Below are positions 42,325 through 53,620 of a stretch of 64,000 bases of DNA, one piece after another (position 1 is the stretch's first letter; every line of letters starts with the position of its first letter). Location of the stretch: positions 113,230 to 177,229 of the forward strand of contig MNCI01008335.1 of the NCBI GenBank assembly GCA_015680685.1, given 5' to 3'. Below the pieces are notes generated by a model. It saw only the letters and a program-made list of their open reading frames with translations, had not been told where the DNA came from and made no database searches. This stretch comes from Gnetum montanum. Taxonomy: Eukaryota > Streptophyta > Gnetopsida > Gnetales > Gnetaceae. The position numbers and the translations under genes are program-made.

Positions 42325-44349
42325 GTTAGGATGGAGGATATCCCCAATCACTAAACTTTTGATCATGGTAAGAATTAACAAATGAAAGGTCTAGATCCAT
42401 GCATTTTGAAAATATTGGAACTTGGTCATATCCAACCCATTGGGTGTCTTTTGATGTGGTGGTTGGAATGTATCCAAATTAGGGTTCACACACTTGATTA
42501 AAGTTGACATAGTGGGGCAAGCTATAAGATGTGGTTAACTAATAAGGAGTTGACCCACTATGGCACCCATGATCGTAAGATGGTATGCAAGGATCCATAT
42601 GTCTCCCTATGTGGTGATATTCATTGGGTTGCATGGTAGTTGGAATATTTATTGGTGGCTCTAATAAGGTAATAGGACGCGTTAGATTTGATGTGAAATA
42701 TGCACAACAATGTTGAACTCGTACTAAGTTGGAGGATGCAGGGGTTTCAAAACTATTCTATCTCTTTCTATAGTCATGCCTAAAGAAAGGATTCTTTGGA
42801 TGTTGTGGAGGATTCACACTGTGATTGATAGTATCAACACAAGTAACATTTGTGGGTTGATGCTATGGTGCAAACCCTTCTAGCACAGCTAGTGGTGATG
42901 TAGAAGGAGGCGAAGGATGAGAACATTAAGTGTGAGAAGAAGTGAAAGGCATATGAGGTGGTGATCTTGTTGGAGAGGACATGGGTTGATAGTATTTAGG
43001 ACAATAATAACGATGTGGTAAGATAAAGGATGTTGACCTAATTGGGGAAATAGGATGCTAAACCTGATAAGTGCTTGGGTTCATATGATATGAAGGGTGT
43101 GACCAGTTTGAGGGTGGCCTTCCCCATGACTGGGATTTTTTCCACTATGATTGAACACAATATTTTTGTATGAACTTTGGATGTAACATTCCTCCCCAAT
43201 GCTCATGTAAATGTGACAATATTGGGCATTGACCTTTGGGGTGATCATACAGGAAAATGTTACATTGATATGTATGATTAGTAGTTGAGTTCTTATCCTT
43301 ATCCTCTTCAACCCTTCTTTCTGATTTTCTAGTGGTGTTCTATCCTGTTTCTTAGATGGTTCTACCTCTAATAGTGTTGGCATATTCTCTGCATTTTTCA
43401 TGTACCCATTTTGTCATCGTATTGATTTTTGCCTTAATTTCATCTAGTGATTGTAATATTGGCAAATATGATTCCACCTCCTTGAGGTGAGTTGATTTTT
43501 CTTCTTCATGATCATGGACCTTTGCTAATTCAAGATCTTTGTCCCATTGAGAGCTTTCAAAATTCTCCCATTTAGCCATTTCTCCTTCTTCTTTTGCTAC
43601 CCACTTAATAAGCTCCTAGAATTGGTGGGTGTGTATCTCGTATAGTTGACCTTGGGCATACATCCCTAGGGTTTCCCTTATTTCATTATAGAGCCAATCC
43701 ATGATATGGAACATTAGCCTTTTCTCAAAGAACCCATGGCCTAGGAAATTGTTTACCAATGAATAGTATCTTTCTAAGGCCATGTACAAGGGTTCATGTT
43801 GCCCCTATTTCCATTATTGGATTTGTCTCCTTAATGCTAACACTCTTGCATAGGTTTGATATCTTTCATTGAAGAGTTCTACCATTGTCAGCCAACATCA
43901 CATTGATTTTGATCTTAAGGACATGTACCATACTTTTGCTTGGCCAATGAGTCTCGTAGGAAAGAGCTTAAGTTTTTTCCACCCATTATCAATATTGTTC
44001 CATACACAGGCATCATAGAAGGCTTTTAAATGATGTTATAGCCTCCTGAAAACTTAGGGAAGTTGTTTAAATTAAGCCTGGGTAAACAGCTTTCCTTACG
44101 ATGCCTGTGGGATATTCGAATAGCCTCTTGTATATGCAGTAGGCTTTTAGTGGCCAATAGGGGTTCATCATCACTAGGTAGGTTATGAGTTCATGAGTTG
44201 GGATGATGTTGTCTTTGGTTATGTACATAGGAGACCCCTGCATAAGATTGAGTACTCCAAACTTTGTCTTCATCATCATATAATTCATTGGTTCTCCAAT
44301 GAATTTCCTTACTAGTTGTTGTATTATCATAGTCTTGTGAGAGAGACAT
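42325..44349 (-). pseudogene. A3 gag
   Basis: Collinear with A2 gag. The ATG at 44349 follows the same CACACAA...ACAATG context. The finger region reads CNIFLYDHPKGQCPILSHLHEH (second Cys lost) at about 43190-43260. A Pro-rich tail ends near 42325. Frames are broken by many stops. Longest open stretches: 43081-43401, 43352-43579 and 44067-44426. Confidence 0.7.
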
Positions 44350-44464
44350 TGTTGTAAATTTTTGTGTGACTTATTTGCAATTACTTTCTTTCTAAAAAAT
44401 ATATCTTCAAGGCTTTGTTGCAACAATCTTGGATGATGTAATTAATCTAAATGACTAGCACCAT

Positions 44465-44482
44465 CCCCGGCAATGGCACCAA
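44465..44482 (-). other. Primer binding site of A3 (tRNA-Asp)
   Basis: The minus strand reads TTGGTGCCATTGCCGGGG, differing at about two positions from the complement of a plant tRNA-Asp 3' end (TGGCGCCGTTGCCGGGGA). Athila elements commonly use this primer. Confidence 0.8.
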
Positions 44483-45345
44483 TGATGAGTGGCGAGGTAC
44501 CCCTACACTCAACCATACGAATATGAGCATGTACACACGATCCAGTCAAACTTTGTGGATGGACTAGTTGTGGTATCTAGATAGTTACATGTTGATCACA
44601 ATTCGTTGTCTTCCCACCTGGACTAGTATTCGCTTATCATGTATGGTTTAGTCCAGAGTAAGGTGTATGATATGATTTCTATCACTAGGCTACTCCTAGA
44701 GACAATGGAAAATAATCTTGATTAGACTAAGAATCAATAGGAAATGAAGTCTAGCTAGCCTAAGTCTGATGAGCATATGTCCTTAACCATATTTATGCAT
44801 CTTGGACCTCATGTACTACATCTAGAATTACCAAGCACACATTACTTAAGCACTCCTAAATACACTACTGGGTTGCCAAGTAGTTACACTTCAATGTTTG
44901 TGATTAAGTCATACTCATTTCACATTTAACAACAGGAATAGTAAATGACAGTAAAGAGATATTAATTAAGAAAATGATAAATAACAATAACAATTAAACA
45001 ATTAAAACTAAGTGAATGCTGCAATGATGGAGTAATCTTGATCTTTATTGTTGATCATGTACATGTCTAAGTACATCACACTCAAATAAAGGTTCCATAT
45101 AATTACAATCATTACACTATGGGCATGCACTGGGGAAAGAATTGAAAATGGATTGAAAACTAAAAAAAATATCCTACCTTAATACTGACTAACTATCCCC
45201 CTTTTTCCTATGCACCTGAATGTGGTATTTATAGGCTTACATAGGACCCATGATATTATGTATTTGATATCATTATCCAAGCTATGATATCCCATACCCA
45301 ATATCGAGGATCTGATATCAAGGCCTAGAAAAACATGATTCATCA
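44483..45345 (-). repeat. 5' LTR of A3
   Basis: 863 bp. In the sense direction it starts TGATGAATCATG with GATATC dyads, has TATAAATA near 45226, and ends ACTCATCA. Confidence 0.9.
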
Positions 45346-45350
45346 CACAT
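45346..45350. repeat. Target-site duplication of A3, right copy (CACAT)
   Basis: Exact repeat of 39374-39378. Confidence 0.9.
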
Positions 45351-46792
45351 CATTGTACTTTACTTCATAGGCCACTAATGCATGGCTTAGGTAGCATACT
45401 AGAACCTCAGTACAATCATCTTACTTTTGGCAAAGCAAAGAAGCAAGATGCATTAGAGGTAGCAAGGTATATGTAGAATGGTTTTTCTCATTGTGGAGGA
45501 TAGACCATTGGAAGTTGAGCTAGCTCCTATTTGAGGTTGTCAAATGCCTCTTGGTATTGAGCTATCCACTCAAAGTGGACTCCCTTTTTAAGCAAGTGTT
45601 GCATTGGCTAAAACTTGTCAGTCAACCATGTGATAAACCATCGTATGAATTGCAATCTACCCTGTAACCCTCATAGCTCCTTAAGGTTAGCTGATGGTGC
45701 TAAGTTGATAATGGCCTTAACCTTGTTAGGGTCTATGTGTATGCCTACTTTGAATACTATGATAGCCTAGCATGTGGCCCATCTTGATGCGAAAGACACG
45801 TTGCTTAGGATTTAACCTAAGTTCATGCCTTAGTCAATGGTTGAGCACAAGGTCTAAGTCATCTACATGGTTGTGTGATGCCTTTGATTTAACCGCTATA
45901 TCATCAACATAATCATTGAGAAAACGTAACAAGTAGTCACAAAAGATGTACATCATGACTCATTGATAAGTCATTCCTATGTTCTTAAGTTCAAAAGGCA
46001 TCATGGTGTAGTAAAATGTACCCTAAGGCATCATGAAGGTAGTACTAAGCAGGTGCTCTTTGTTGATCTAAATCTGGTTGTACCCTGAGAACCCATCCAT
46101 AAAGAACAAGGCATGGCCAGCCATAATATCGAGCAATTGATCAATACTAAGCAATGGAAAATCATCTTTGATGGTTACATTGTTGAGGTCCCAGAAGTCT
46201 ATGCAAATGTGTATACTTTCATTTTTCTTAGGGGCAACAATGATGTTGCAAACACAGTCAGCATAGTTAATAGCCTGAATGAAACTAGCTTTATAGAGCT
46301 TGGTGACTTCATTGCAGAATACCAACACCATCTCAAGCCTAACCTTGTGGGCTTTCCTCTTGACTAGTTTTATGTTAGGATTAAGGATTATTTTGTGTTG
46401 TACTAACAATGATCTAGGCTTGGAATTTCCTTGTAAGACCATGTGAATGCCTTGATGTTTTCGTTAAGCATTTTTGCAATGTTTTGGGTGTGTTAAGGCT
46501 TCAATAAAGAACTAAGTTTCAATGTTTTTGCCTCAACACTAGATTTTTCTACAAGGACTTTAACAAGGGGATATGTGGTGATGTTGCCTACCTCTAGATT
46601 TAGAACCTTAACTAGATGGTCTAGCTAGTCTAGTGGTGCCTCTACGAATGTTATGTATTCATTATAGGCTACGGGCTCAAGGTCTAGCCATTGTGAATTG
46701 ATACATCACGTAAGATCACCATGTGGCCCATTGAGGACCAACAATGAATGGAGATGCTCATACGTAGACATGTTGTAAATCTTACAATAATC
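45351..46792 (-). pseudogene. T3 pol: reverse transcriptase and start of RNase H
   Basis: The 5' border is a strong acceptor on the minus strand (GGTTGTCTTTGTAG|GATTATTG). Motifs: AFTWSY, KLVKRKAHKVRLE, KDDFPLLSIDQL, FMDGFSGYNQI (about 46070-46100), PFELKNIGMTYQ and the catalytic YVDDI (about 45900). It continues to the RNase H segment cut by A3. It is collinear with T2 RT with many stops. Confidence 0.8.
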
Positions 46793-46919
46793 CTACAAAG
46801 ACAACCAAAAAAATGTCAAGCTACCCTGGTCTTAATGAGAGCAATATGCACAGTTAAAGAAAGTAATGAAATAAAAATTTTGCCTAAGTATGTAGATGTG
46901 ATTTTGACAAGGTAAGGGG

Positions 46920-47105
46920 TGTGTGGGCTAGTTTTAGGCCTTTGCAAGCCATGGGTTTGCTAGTTTAAGATCCTAGTATACCATTGGATGCTAGTTTAAC
47001 ATCATGGTGGATAGATGAAATGCCAATCATAGCAGACGATGAAATGCTAATTTAACATCATAGTGGATGGTGAAATGTTAGTTTAACATCATAGCAAATG
47101 GTAAT
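46920..47105. repeat. Hairpin-unit array V
   Basis: Decayed units with TAGTTTA flanks, e.g. TTTAACATC-ATAGTG-GAT and TTTAACATC-ATGGTG-GAT, plus one TTTAGGCCTTTGCAAGCC. Corresponds to array II of T2, immediately 5' of the RT exon. Confidence 0.7.
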
Positions 47106-47229
47106 ATGCATCAAATGCATCATTGAGCCAAGTCTAGGTGTGTTAGAAAAGTAAAATTAGCCTAGGTGCCAACTAGGTGACAAGAAAAAGTCAAAATTTT
47201 TCTAAGTTCAGATACTATCAAAAAAATTT

Positions 47230-48450
47230 CTATCTCTGGTGACTATGCTTGGCACTGTTGAGCGTAGTCCAAGGTAGGTGAAAATTTAAGTGGTCCCTAG
47301 GGATATATAAGTGAATTTTACCCTTGGTGAATTCTATCATTGTCAAAGGTAAAAATGAACTTGCCAAAGCATAGCACAGTTGCAAGAGCGTAGTTGCCAA
47401 GTATGTCACACCAAAGTGGACATCAACACCTTGGCTTGGCCAACGTGGATGAGGGAGAGTAAGTCCTAGAGCACCTACCATGGGCACATGTGGAGGATCG
47501 TAGGGCACTATCAACTACTAGGTACTCATGACTATGATCACCCCCTTTTCATTTTCTACCTTTTTTCTTGAACTAGGTGTCAAGGTTCAAGTTTTATGGG
47601 TGATTCCTTGCCTTGGTACGGGCTTTCATTGTCATGGTCATTGTGGCCATGAGGAAGTGTGCTAGAAAAGGGTTTCATCTCTTCATCTTTTTTTTTCCAT
47701 GAGTTTCATGGAATGTGGATGTAAGGTTTTGAGAGAAAATAGGCTTGTGAAAAATTGTGGTTTATTATTTTTATTTTTGATCTTAAAGACAAAGTTTTAC
47801 TATATGGTAGCATTCACAGGGCATGGGGTTTGGGTTGCAATAGCTATAGCTAATGTGGTAGTCAAAGTGGACATAGGAGCATGCAAGGTGACAAATCGAG
47901 GTATTGGTGGCAACACTAGGGTTATCGCCTATAGAGTTGAGGCTCGGTGAGCCACCACCACATTTCTGTATGCCCCTCCTTTCTTTCTTGATTGTTTACT
48001 ATGTGCGAGGCAAGAGTGGCAATGCTGGCAATGGCCATGGGTGGCCACCATAGGGTGAGGATACTACCAAGGACTATCATCGTTACTATTTTTAAATTAT
48101 TTATGCAGATTCTAGGGCTACAACAGTGGCTGATTGGTATGTTGCGAAGTGGGGAAGTGATGGTAGGGATAAGGGTTTCAATGTTTAAACAATTACCCTT
48201 TTTTTTAATAATTTTGAGTTTTAGGGCTACTCTCCTAGGGAGCATAGCCAGTAGAAACTTGTGAAAATTTGGGGCAATGCTCCCCAAGAATGTAGCCAAT
48301 AGTTAGATTTTTCTTTTGTATGCATTTTTCCTAGAGTTTTGGCAGGGTCTACGCTCCCCGAGGAGCATAACTGACAGTTAAGGATTTTTTCTATATTTCT
48401 AGACTATGCTCCTAGAGGTAGCCTAGAGTTAGAATTTTTTCTAGGGCTCT
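47230..48450. promoter_or_regulatory. T3 LTR-type dyads and TATA upstream of the antisense gene
   Basis: GACTATGCT...GAGCGTAGTC (47238-47270), CTACGCTC-CCCGAG-GAGCATA (48350-48370), AGCATAGCC and GACTATGCTCC repeat the palindrome core of the T3 LTR. TATATAAG at 47304 is a candidate TATA box for the plus-strand gene. I could not locate exon 1. An open frame at 47699-47950 has no support. Confidence 0.5.
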
Positions 48451-48885
48451 TCAAACTACATTGTTTGGAGTTGGAAAAAATTTTGGAAAATTTTGGTAAA
48501 TGTAAACAATGCTAAAAACTATGATAATGCCAACCATGCAAATTGAAATAATGTTGAACTACTAGAACATGCAAATAGAGATAATGTGAGACATGCATAC
48601 ATGTGAAACGAAATGCTAATGCTATGCTAACATACTATAGCCCAATGAGTACCAAGCATATCAAATGTGTATGTTGATGTCCTATGCCCACAAGAACTAG
48701 GGGGCCTAAGGATATATTTTTTTCTAAGTTATTCTATGTCATGCTAATTTTTTCTCAATTTTGCTAAGTGTACATTAATGTGTTTTTTCCAAAATGCATC
48801 TAATGTGTACTAGCATTACATTTCTTTGTTTGTGTGATCACAAGGCATTTTTGAAGCCTTTCTTTATCATTGTGAAGCTTGTCAG

Positions 48886-51800
48886 AATTTTTTGCTACAT
48901 GAGCAAGCTAATGCCCAACATGCCTGCACCAAATATGAAGGTGGATCATCAAGTAGTATGGTTTTAGCCAAGGGAATTCAAGTTCCTAGCATTCCTGCTA
49001 CAATAGTTTAGTATGATCATGTGGTTACACTTAGCAGTGGAGGCCATGACTGCCATCACCAAGACATTGCTACCTGGGGCCAACCAGGACATATTGTGAT
49101 TTATGTCTAATGAGCCCACGACCCGTGATAACAAAGAAAGTGATTCAAGACAAGGCCCGAGGGGCACTCATCCCTTATCCAGGATCTAGGGAAAGCCAAA
49201 GTTTTTCTGTTACAGTAGGAGCAACACCCTTTTCATTGCCAGAGTTTTCCAAAACCCACATGGAATATTATACTATGATAGAGGGTAAGTGTTCCTATGT
49301 TTTAGTGTTGTATTACTTTCTATTAGCCATGCCTAAGAGCTCATACCTAATGCCAAATTTAAAGTTGATGATCAAGGGCTCCATGACAAGGAAAAGGCCC
49401 TCGCTTTGACCTATACCACTCTAGAGGTGTTCCTCTCTAGTCCAAACTTTCAGGAGGTTGTACTTAAGTAGGTGGGAGAGGATTTAAAGAAATACTCCAC
49501 CCGATACCCAAAGGAATTTGAGTGGTGTAGGACCTATGGTTGGCTTGATGAGGGATGGGCTAGTGGTGTGCCTAACTTTGAGGAGTCAATTGCACCACCA
49601 CCTCCACTACATATATCATTTGTTCTACATAAGCACTTGTTGTTTGGCTTTTAAGCTTGCTCACATGCACTCATTGATTTACCCTTGCATAATGCTAATG
49701 TTACTTTTACCTATGTTATAGCTACAATTGCTTCAGGATAGGTGACAGTAGTTACCATAGGCCATATTGAGGCCACCCTCATAATGAAGTATGGTGATGT
49801 AGAGGGAGCATAGCATTGGTTGTGCCATTAGGCCTCAGAGGCATTGACCAGTTGGCTCATGCATGCTAGGTTGATGAACCTTTTCATGGCCATTAGCCCA
49901 AGCATTCCGATGGCTAAGATGATCACCATTATTGATTCCTTTAACAATGATGCCTACCACTTTGTCACCTGCATGCATGGAGTGAGGATAGTATTGGACC
50001 TCAATGATGCCTTCTTTGCTAACCTCTTTGGCCTCCCCTCTAAGGGCCTATTGGTCATTGACAAGGCCAGTAAAGAGGTGGACTACAAAGGAGAGATTGA
50101 GGAGTGGTTGGGAACCACCCAATCTTAGAGAGGCATCATGGTTAAAGACATGTGGGTGCCCAAGGTCTGGGAGCTCTACCTTCTTTCTCGTGCCCATGCC
50201 TTTCTGAAGTTTCTCTTCCAAGGAAAGATCCTTGGGGTGGAGCAAGCACAAGTGATGAGGGAGGTATTAGAGGAGAGCACAAGATTCAACTAGACCTCCT
50301 TCCTCACCACCAAGCTACAAGAAGAGATCATCAAACTTCACTACAACCTCCAGGTGAGGTTCCACATGCACAATATGTTCATCATAGCATATTTGTGAAG
50401 GTTCACAGAGTTCCTAGTGGTCCAAGACAATAGATAGTGGGTAGTATAGCCTTGGGTTAGGTACTTTTTTGCAACTACTCACATGCAAGGCCCCCTACAG
50501 GGGATAAATAAGTCATACTCAGTTATAACCAAAGCTCATTTGGGATGGTCGTGGTCACATTATTTCCATGACAATGCAAGAAAGTGTTCTCCAATCATTA
50601 TTAGGGATGCCAACAAGGCCAACCGTTACATTGCGAGAATGGTAGGGCCTTCCAAGGCAAAGATCAAGAGGCCATGCTTGGTAGAGAAGGCTACCCCTAT
50701 GGTTGGATAGGCAGGCATCAAGAAGATCCACCTCAAGATTGACACTTTGCATGTAGATGTTTCAGGTTAGTTTATGTATAGATGCATTTTATTTTAAGTT
50801 TTCTATGTTTATAATTTTTATTTTTCCCTATTATGTTATTCTAATGCTATTATGATATGTCTGGAAGTTAGGTAAGAGGGTTACGAAAGCAGTGGCAATA
50901 ACAATGACAGAGATAGCCCCTCCTCAAGCTAAGGAGGAGGAGGCATAGTAAGAGAAGCTACATAAGGCCATGGAGACCATTCAGTAGTTTGATGCAGAGG
51001 AGCTATTCCACCTTGACAAGGGTGATTCTGCTAGACTCTTTAGTGGTGTGCAGCTAGGAGATACCCCCACACTCATGCCTAAGGGCTTGCTTGATAAGCA
51101 CTTTAAGTTACCATCTATTTTTTCTCTTTTACTCTTACATCTTTCACTATTTGGTTCTTCAAAAGTATTGTTGTTATGCAGCCACAGATGCACCTGCTAG
51201 TAGTCCACCACCCGCACCTACCCACTACATGGATCCATGGGTAGATATGCTAGACAAGTTTTCCTTAATGGAAGGAATTGTTGAGGACATGGTAGACCGC
51301 ATATAGCAAGTTGGTCCCGATCTTAGTATGCTAGCCGTTGTTTTTGCTCATATTGCTTTACTGATTTTTGTGCTTAGTCTATGGCTAATGTTGATTTACT
51401 TATTGCATGCCAACAAGTTCTAAGCTCTACTAGGATCTAAACTAGATTTCCAAGGTGGATGTCATCCCCAAGTACCCTCCTAAACTAGATCAAGTGCTTC
51501 GTCATGTGTATGAGGCAGTTAGCAAGTGCACGCTTTCTAGTGAAAAAGTGTTATGAACATGTAGGTGCTCAAACGAGCACCTATGGAAACACATGCATGA
51601 GTTTCAGGACATAGTGGCAAGCCAAAACATGAAGATCAAGGACATCTAGTCCTGATATGATTTCTTGTTAGCTCAAGCACAGGGGAATAGTACCTAGCAA
51701 ACTAAAGAGATCGATTATGCTAGGTACTAGTTGACAATCCAGGGCAAGGACAAGGCTACTTGAGAGATCATCAAGCAGAGGCTACAAATGGATCTACTTG

Positions 51801-52430
51801 CATGGATGGGTCAAGAGTGGAAGAGCTTTAGTGCTAAGGTGTGCAAGTGGGGGCATACATAGAAGGACCACAAGAACCACTACAAGCATGAGCGATATGC
51901 ATATCTACAATAACTCAAAGAAGAGTCTTTCAAAGGCTATCACCTTGAGTTGTTCATTGTGGCGATTGGAAAAAGTTAAGCTTTTGATATATTCATTTGC
52001 CACACAATGGTTAGTGGTTCTCCTAAGTAAGAGATTTCCATGCCTTTAGGGGAGACTTCATTTGCCACTTTTTCTATGTAGCCACCCACATGGATCACTG
52101 TGGACGAAGAACAAACCCTTGTGAGTGTTGATTTTGACCAAGAGAACTAGATGCGGCTATCAAAGGCTAAGATCCTTTGATACTTAGAGGAGGGCCTTAA
52201 TAGAATACCTCTAGAAATGGCCAATATAGGACACTCTCAGCTCAGTTTTTTTAGTTTTTATGCCTTTTTTTTTAGTTGTATATTGTACACTTGCATACAG
52301 TTTTTTGTTTTGATGTTATTGTTGATAGGCACTAGGTGATACTACAAGCCCCAGTGGCATGACAGAAGAAAAGGAGCCTCCACCCCCACCTAGCATCATC
52401 GGTTATGTAGATCCTAATGTAGCCACACCA
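48886..52430 (+). pseudogene. T3 antisense gene (homologue of 13514-17962)
   Basis: Same direction, place and exon plan as the T2 gene. Exon 2 is 48886-49284 (FKFLAFLL, TLFIARVFQNPHGILYY; donor GTAAGT). Exon 4 is 49722-50765 (acceptor TTATAG, donor GTTAGT), 1044 bp against 1047 bp in T2, with MAKMITIIDSFN, VRIVLDL, FFANLFGLPSKGL and EEWLG. An exon near 51180-51310 (acceptor TTATGCAG) matches T2 exon 6. A coiled-coil part follows at about 51420-52200. The last exon starts at 52329 after GTTGATAG (TTSPSGM against EAGPSGV). Stops are frequent. Exon 3 and exon 5 borders could not be fixed. The function is unknown. Confidence 0.6.
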
Positions 52431-52603
52431 TTAGGCATTTTTCTATTTTTTTGTATTTTGTTATGTAGTGCAAATGACATGTACTATTTCTTCTCTTCAA
52501 ATATAGTGGAATTTTTCTACGAGGAGTGTATGATGAGTAGTATTTTGTATTTATTTATTATGTTTTATGTTAAATGTTGTTGTGAGTTGATGCAGTTAGG
52601 CTA

Positions 52604-52880
52604 TGGCAATTGCTAGTTTTAGGCCGTTTTGGGCCCAAGTGATAGTTTAAGGTCATTTTGGGCCATGTGGTAATGAAAACGTTTTGCTAATTTTAGGCCG
52701 TGATGGGCCATGCAACACCAATTTTAGGCCATGGTAGGCCATGCCTAGTAGTTTTGGACAATTCCAAGCCATGTGACAAAAGAAGATTTGATCACCAATT
52801 TTAGGCCATGGCAAGCTAGGAAGTAGTTTAGGCCTTTTTAGGCCATAGGATGCCAATTTAAGGCCATGGAAAGCCACGTG
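52604..52880. repeat. Hairpin-unit array VI
   Basis: Units such as TAGTTTTAGGCC-GTTTTG-GGCC, TTTTAGGCC-GTGATG-GGCC and TTTAGGCC-ATGGCA-AGC. It corresponds to array III of T2, between the antisense gene and protease. 52881-53130 holds nothing recognisable. Confidence 0.75.
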
Positions 52881-53130
52881 TGTTTATGTATTTTGATATT
52901 TTATGCATAAACAATCTACCAAATAGTAACAAGGAAAAATGTAAACTTAGCTAAAATGCATAAACAAAGAAAATAACTGCATAAAGGAGGAAATAATGCT
53001 AACATATAAATAACCAAGCTAACATAAAATGCAGACACAATGCAAATAGGAAAGGCATGTTTAAGTGGGGTAGCTAGGGACCCAACACATATTGGACCAA
53101 GGGGATACCTTAGTCACAAAGTTGTTTCCT

Positions 53131-53620
53131 AATCCGATGTAGGTTAGGAGGCATGAAGGGCCTGGAGGGTACAATACTGTACTTACCCTAACCTTCGTCA
53201 ACTATATCAAAGGGAAATTTTGCCCACAATGCATCTTTTGAAGGGTCAGGGGCTCCTATTGGCTCTTCAAGTTGGTTTTCTTCACATGTTTCACCTTCGT
53301 CTTTCACAAGAGGTGTGTCATTAGGGAACTCCACCTCTAGCCCATATTTAATGTTGATGTTGTTGATAGTTAGAGGGTTTGCATTGTCATCATGTATGAT
53401 AACCTCTCCACCTTCATATGAAAGGTGGATTTCCTAATGGATTGGGGAGGAGAATGCCTATAGCTAGGCTAGCTAGGGCCTACCCAAGATCAAGTTAAAA
53501 CTTGGCATCTCCTCAACTACATGCACCCTACAGATCTTGCATTCTCCCACATGGATGATGATGAACATCAACATGGTAATAACTTAACCCTTCTCAAGGT
53601 CCATCTTGATTGCCTCATCA
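53131..53620 (-). pseudogene. T3 protease remnant, active site deleted
   Basis: Minus strand: VHVGECKICRV is joined directly to FNLILGRP and then SSPIH-EIHLSYEGGEV. Compared with T2, about 60 residues including the catalytic Asp and flap are missing. The downstream tail (ALWAKFPFDIVDEG) is preserved, ending with QLCD near 53135. Confidence 0.65.

Larger units (their letters stand above)
39379..45345 (-). mobile_element. A3: Athila-like non-autonomous element
   Basis: 5967 bp on the minus strand with exact CACAT duplications. Order: 5' LTR, near-perfect tRNA-Asp primer site, gag, spacer, start of ORF2, then a direct jump into the middle of the 3' LTR. Most of ORF2, the polypurine tract and the first ~150 bp of the 3' LTR are deleted. 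The same family as A1 and A2. Confidence 0.88.

Noticed and set aside
47699-47950. 83-codon frame as exon 1 of the T3 antisense gene
   Set aside because: Sequence does not resemble T2 exon 1 (MGKGKEVEG...), and no supported donor was found.
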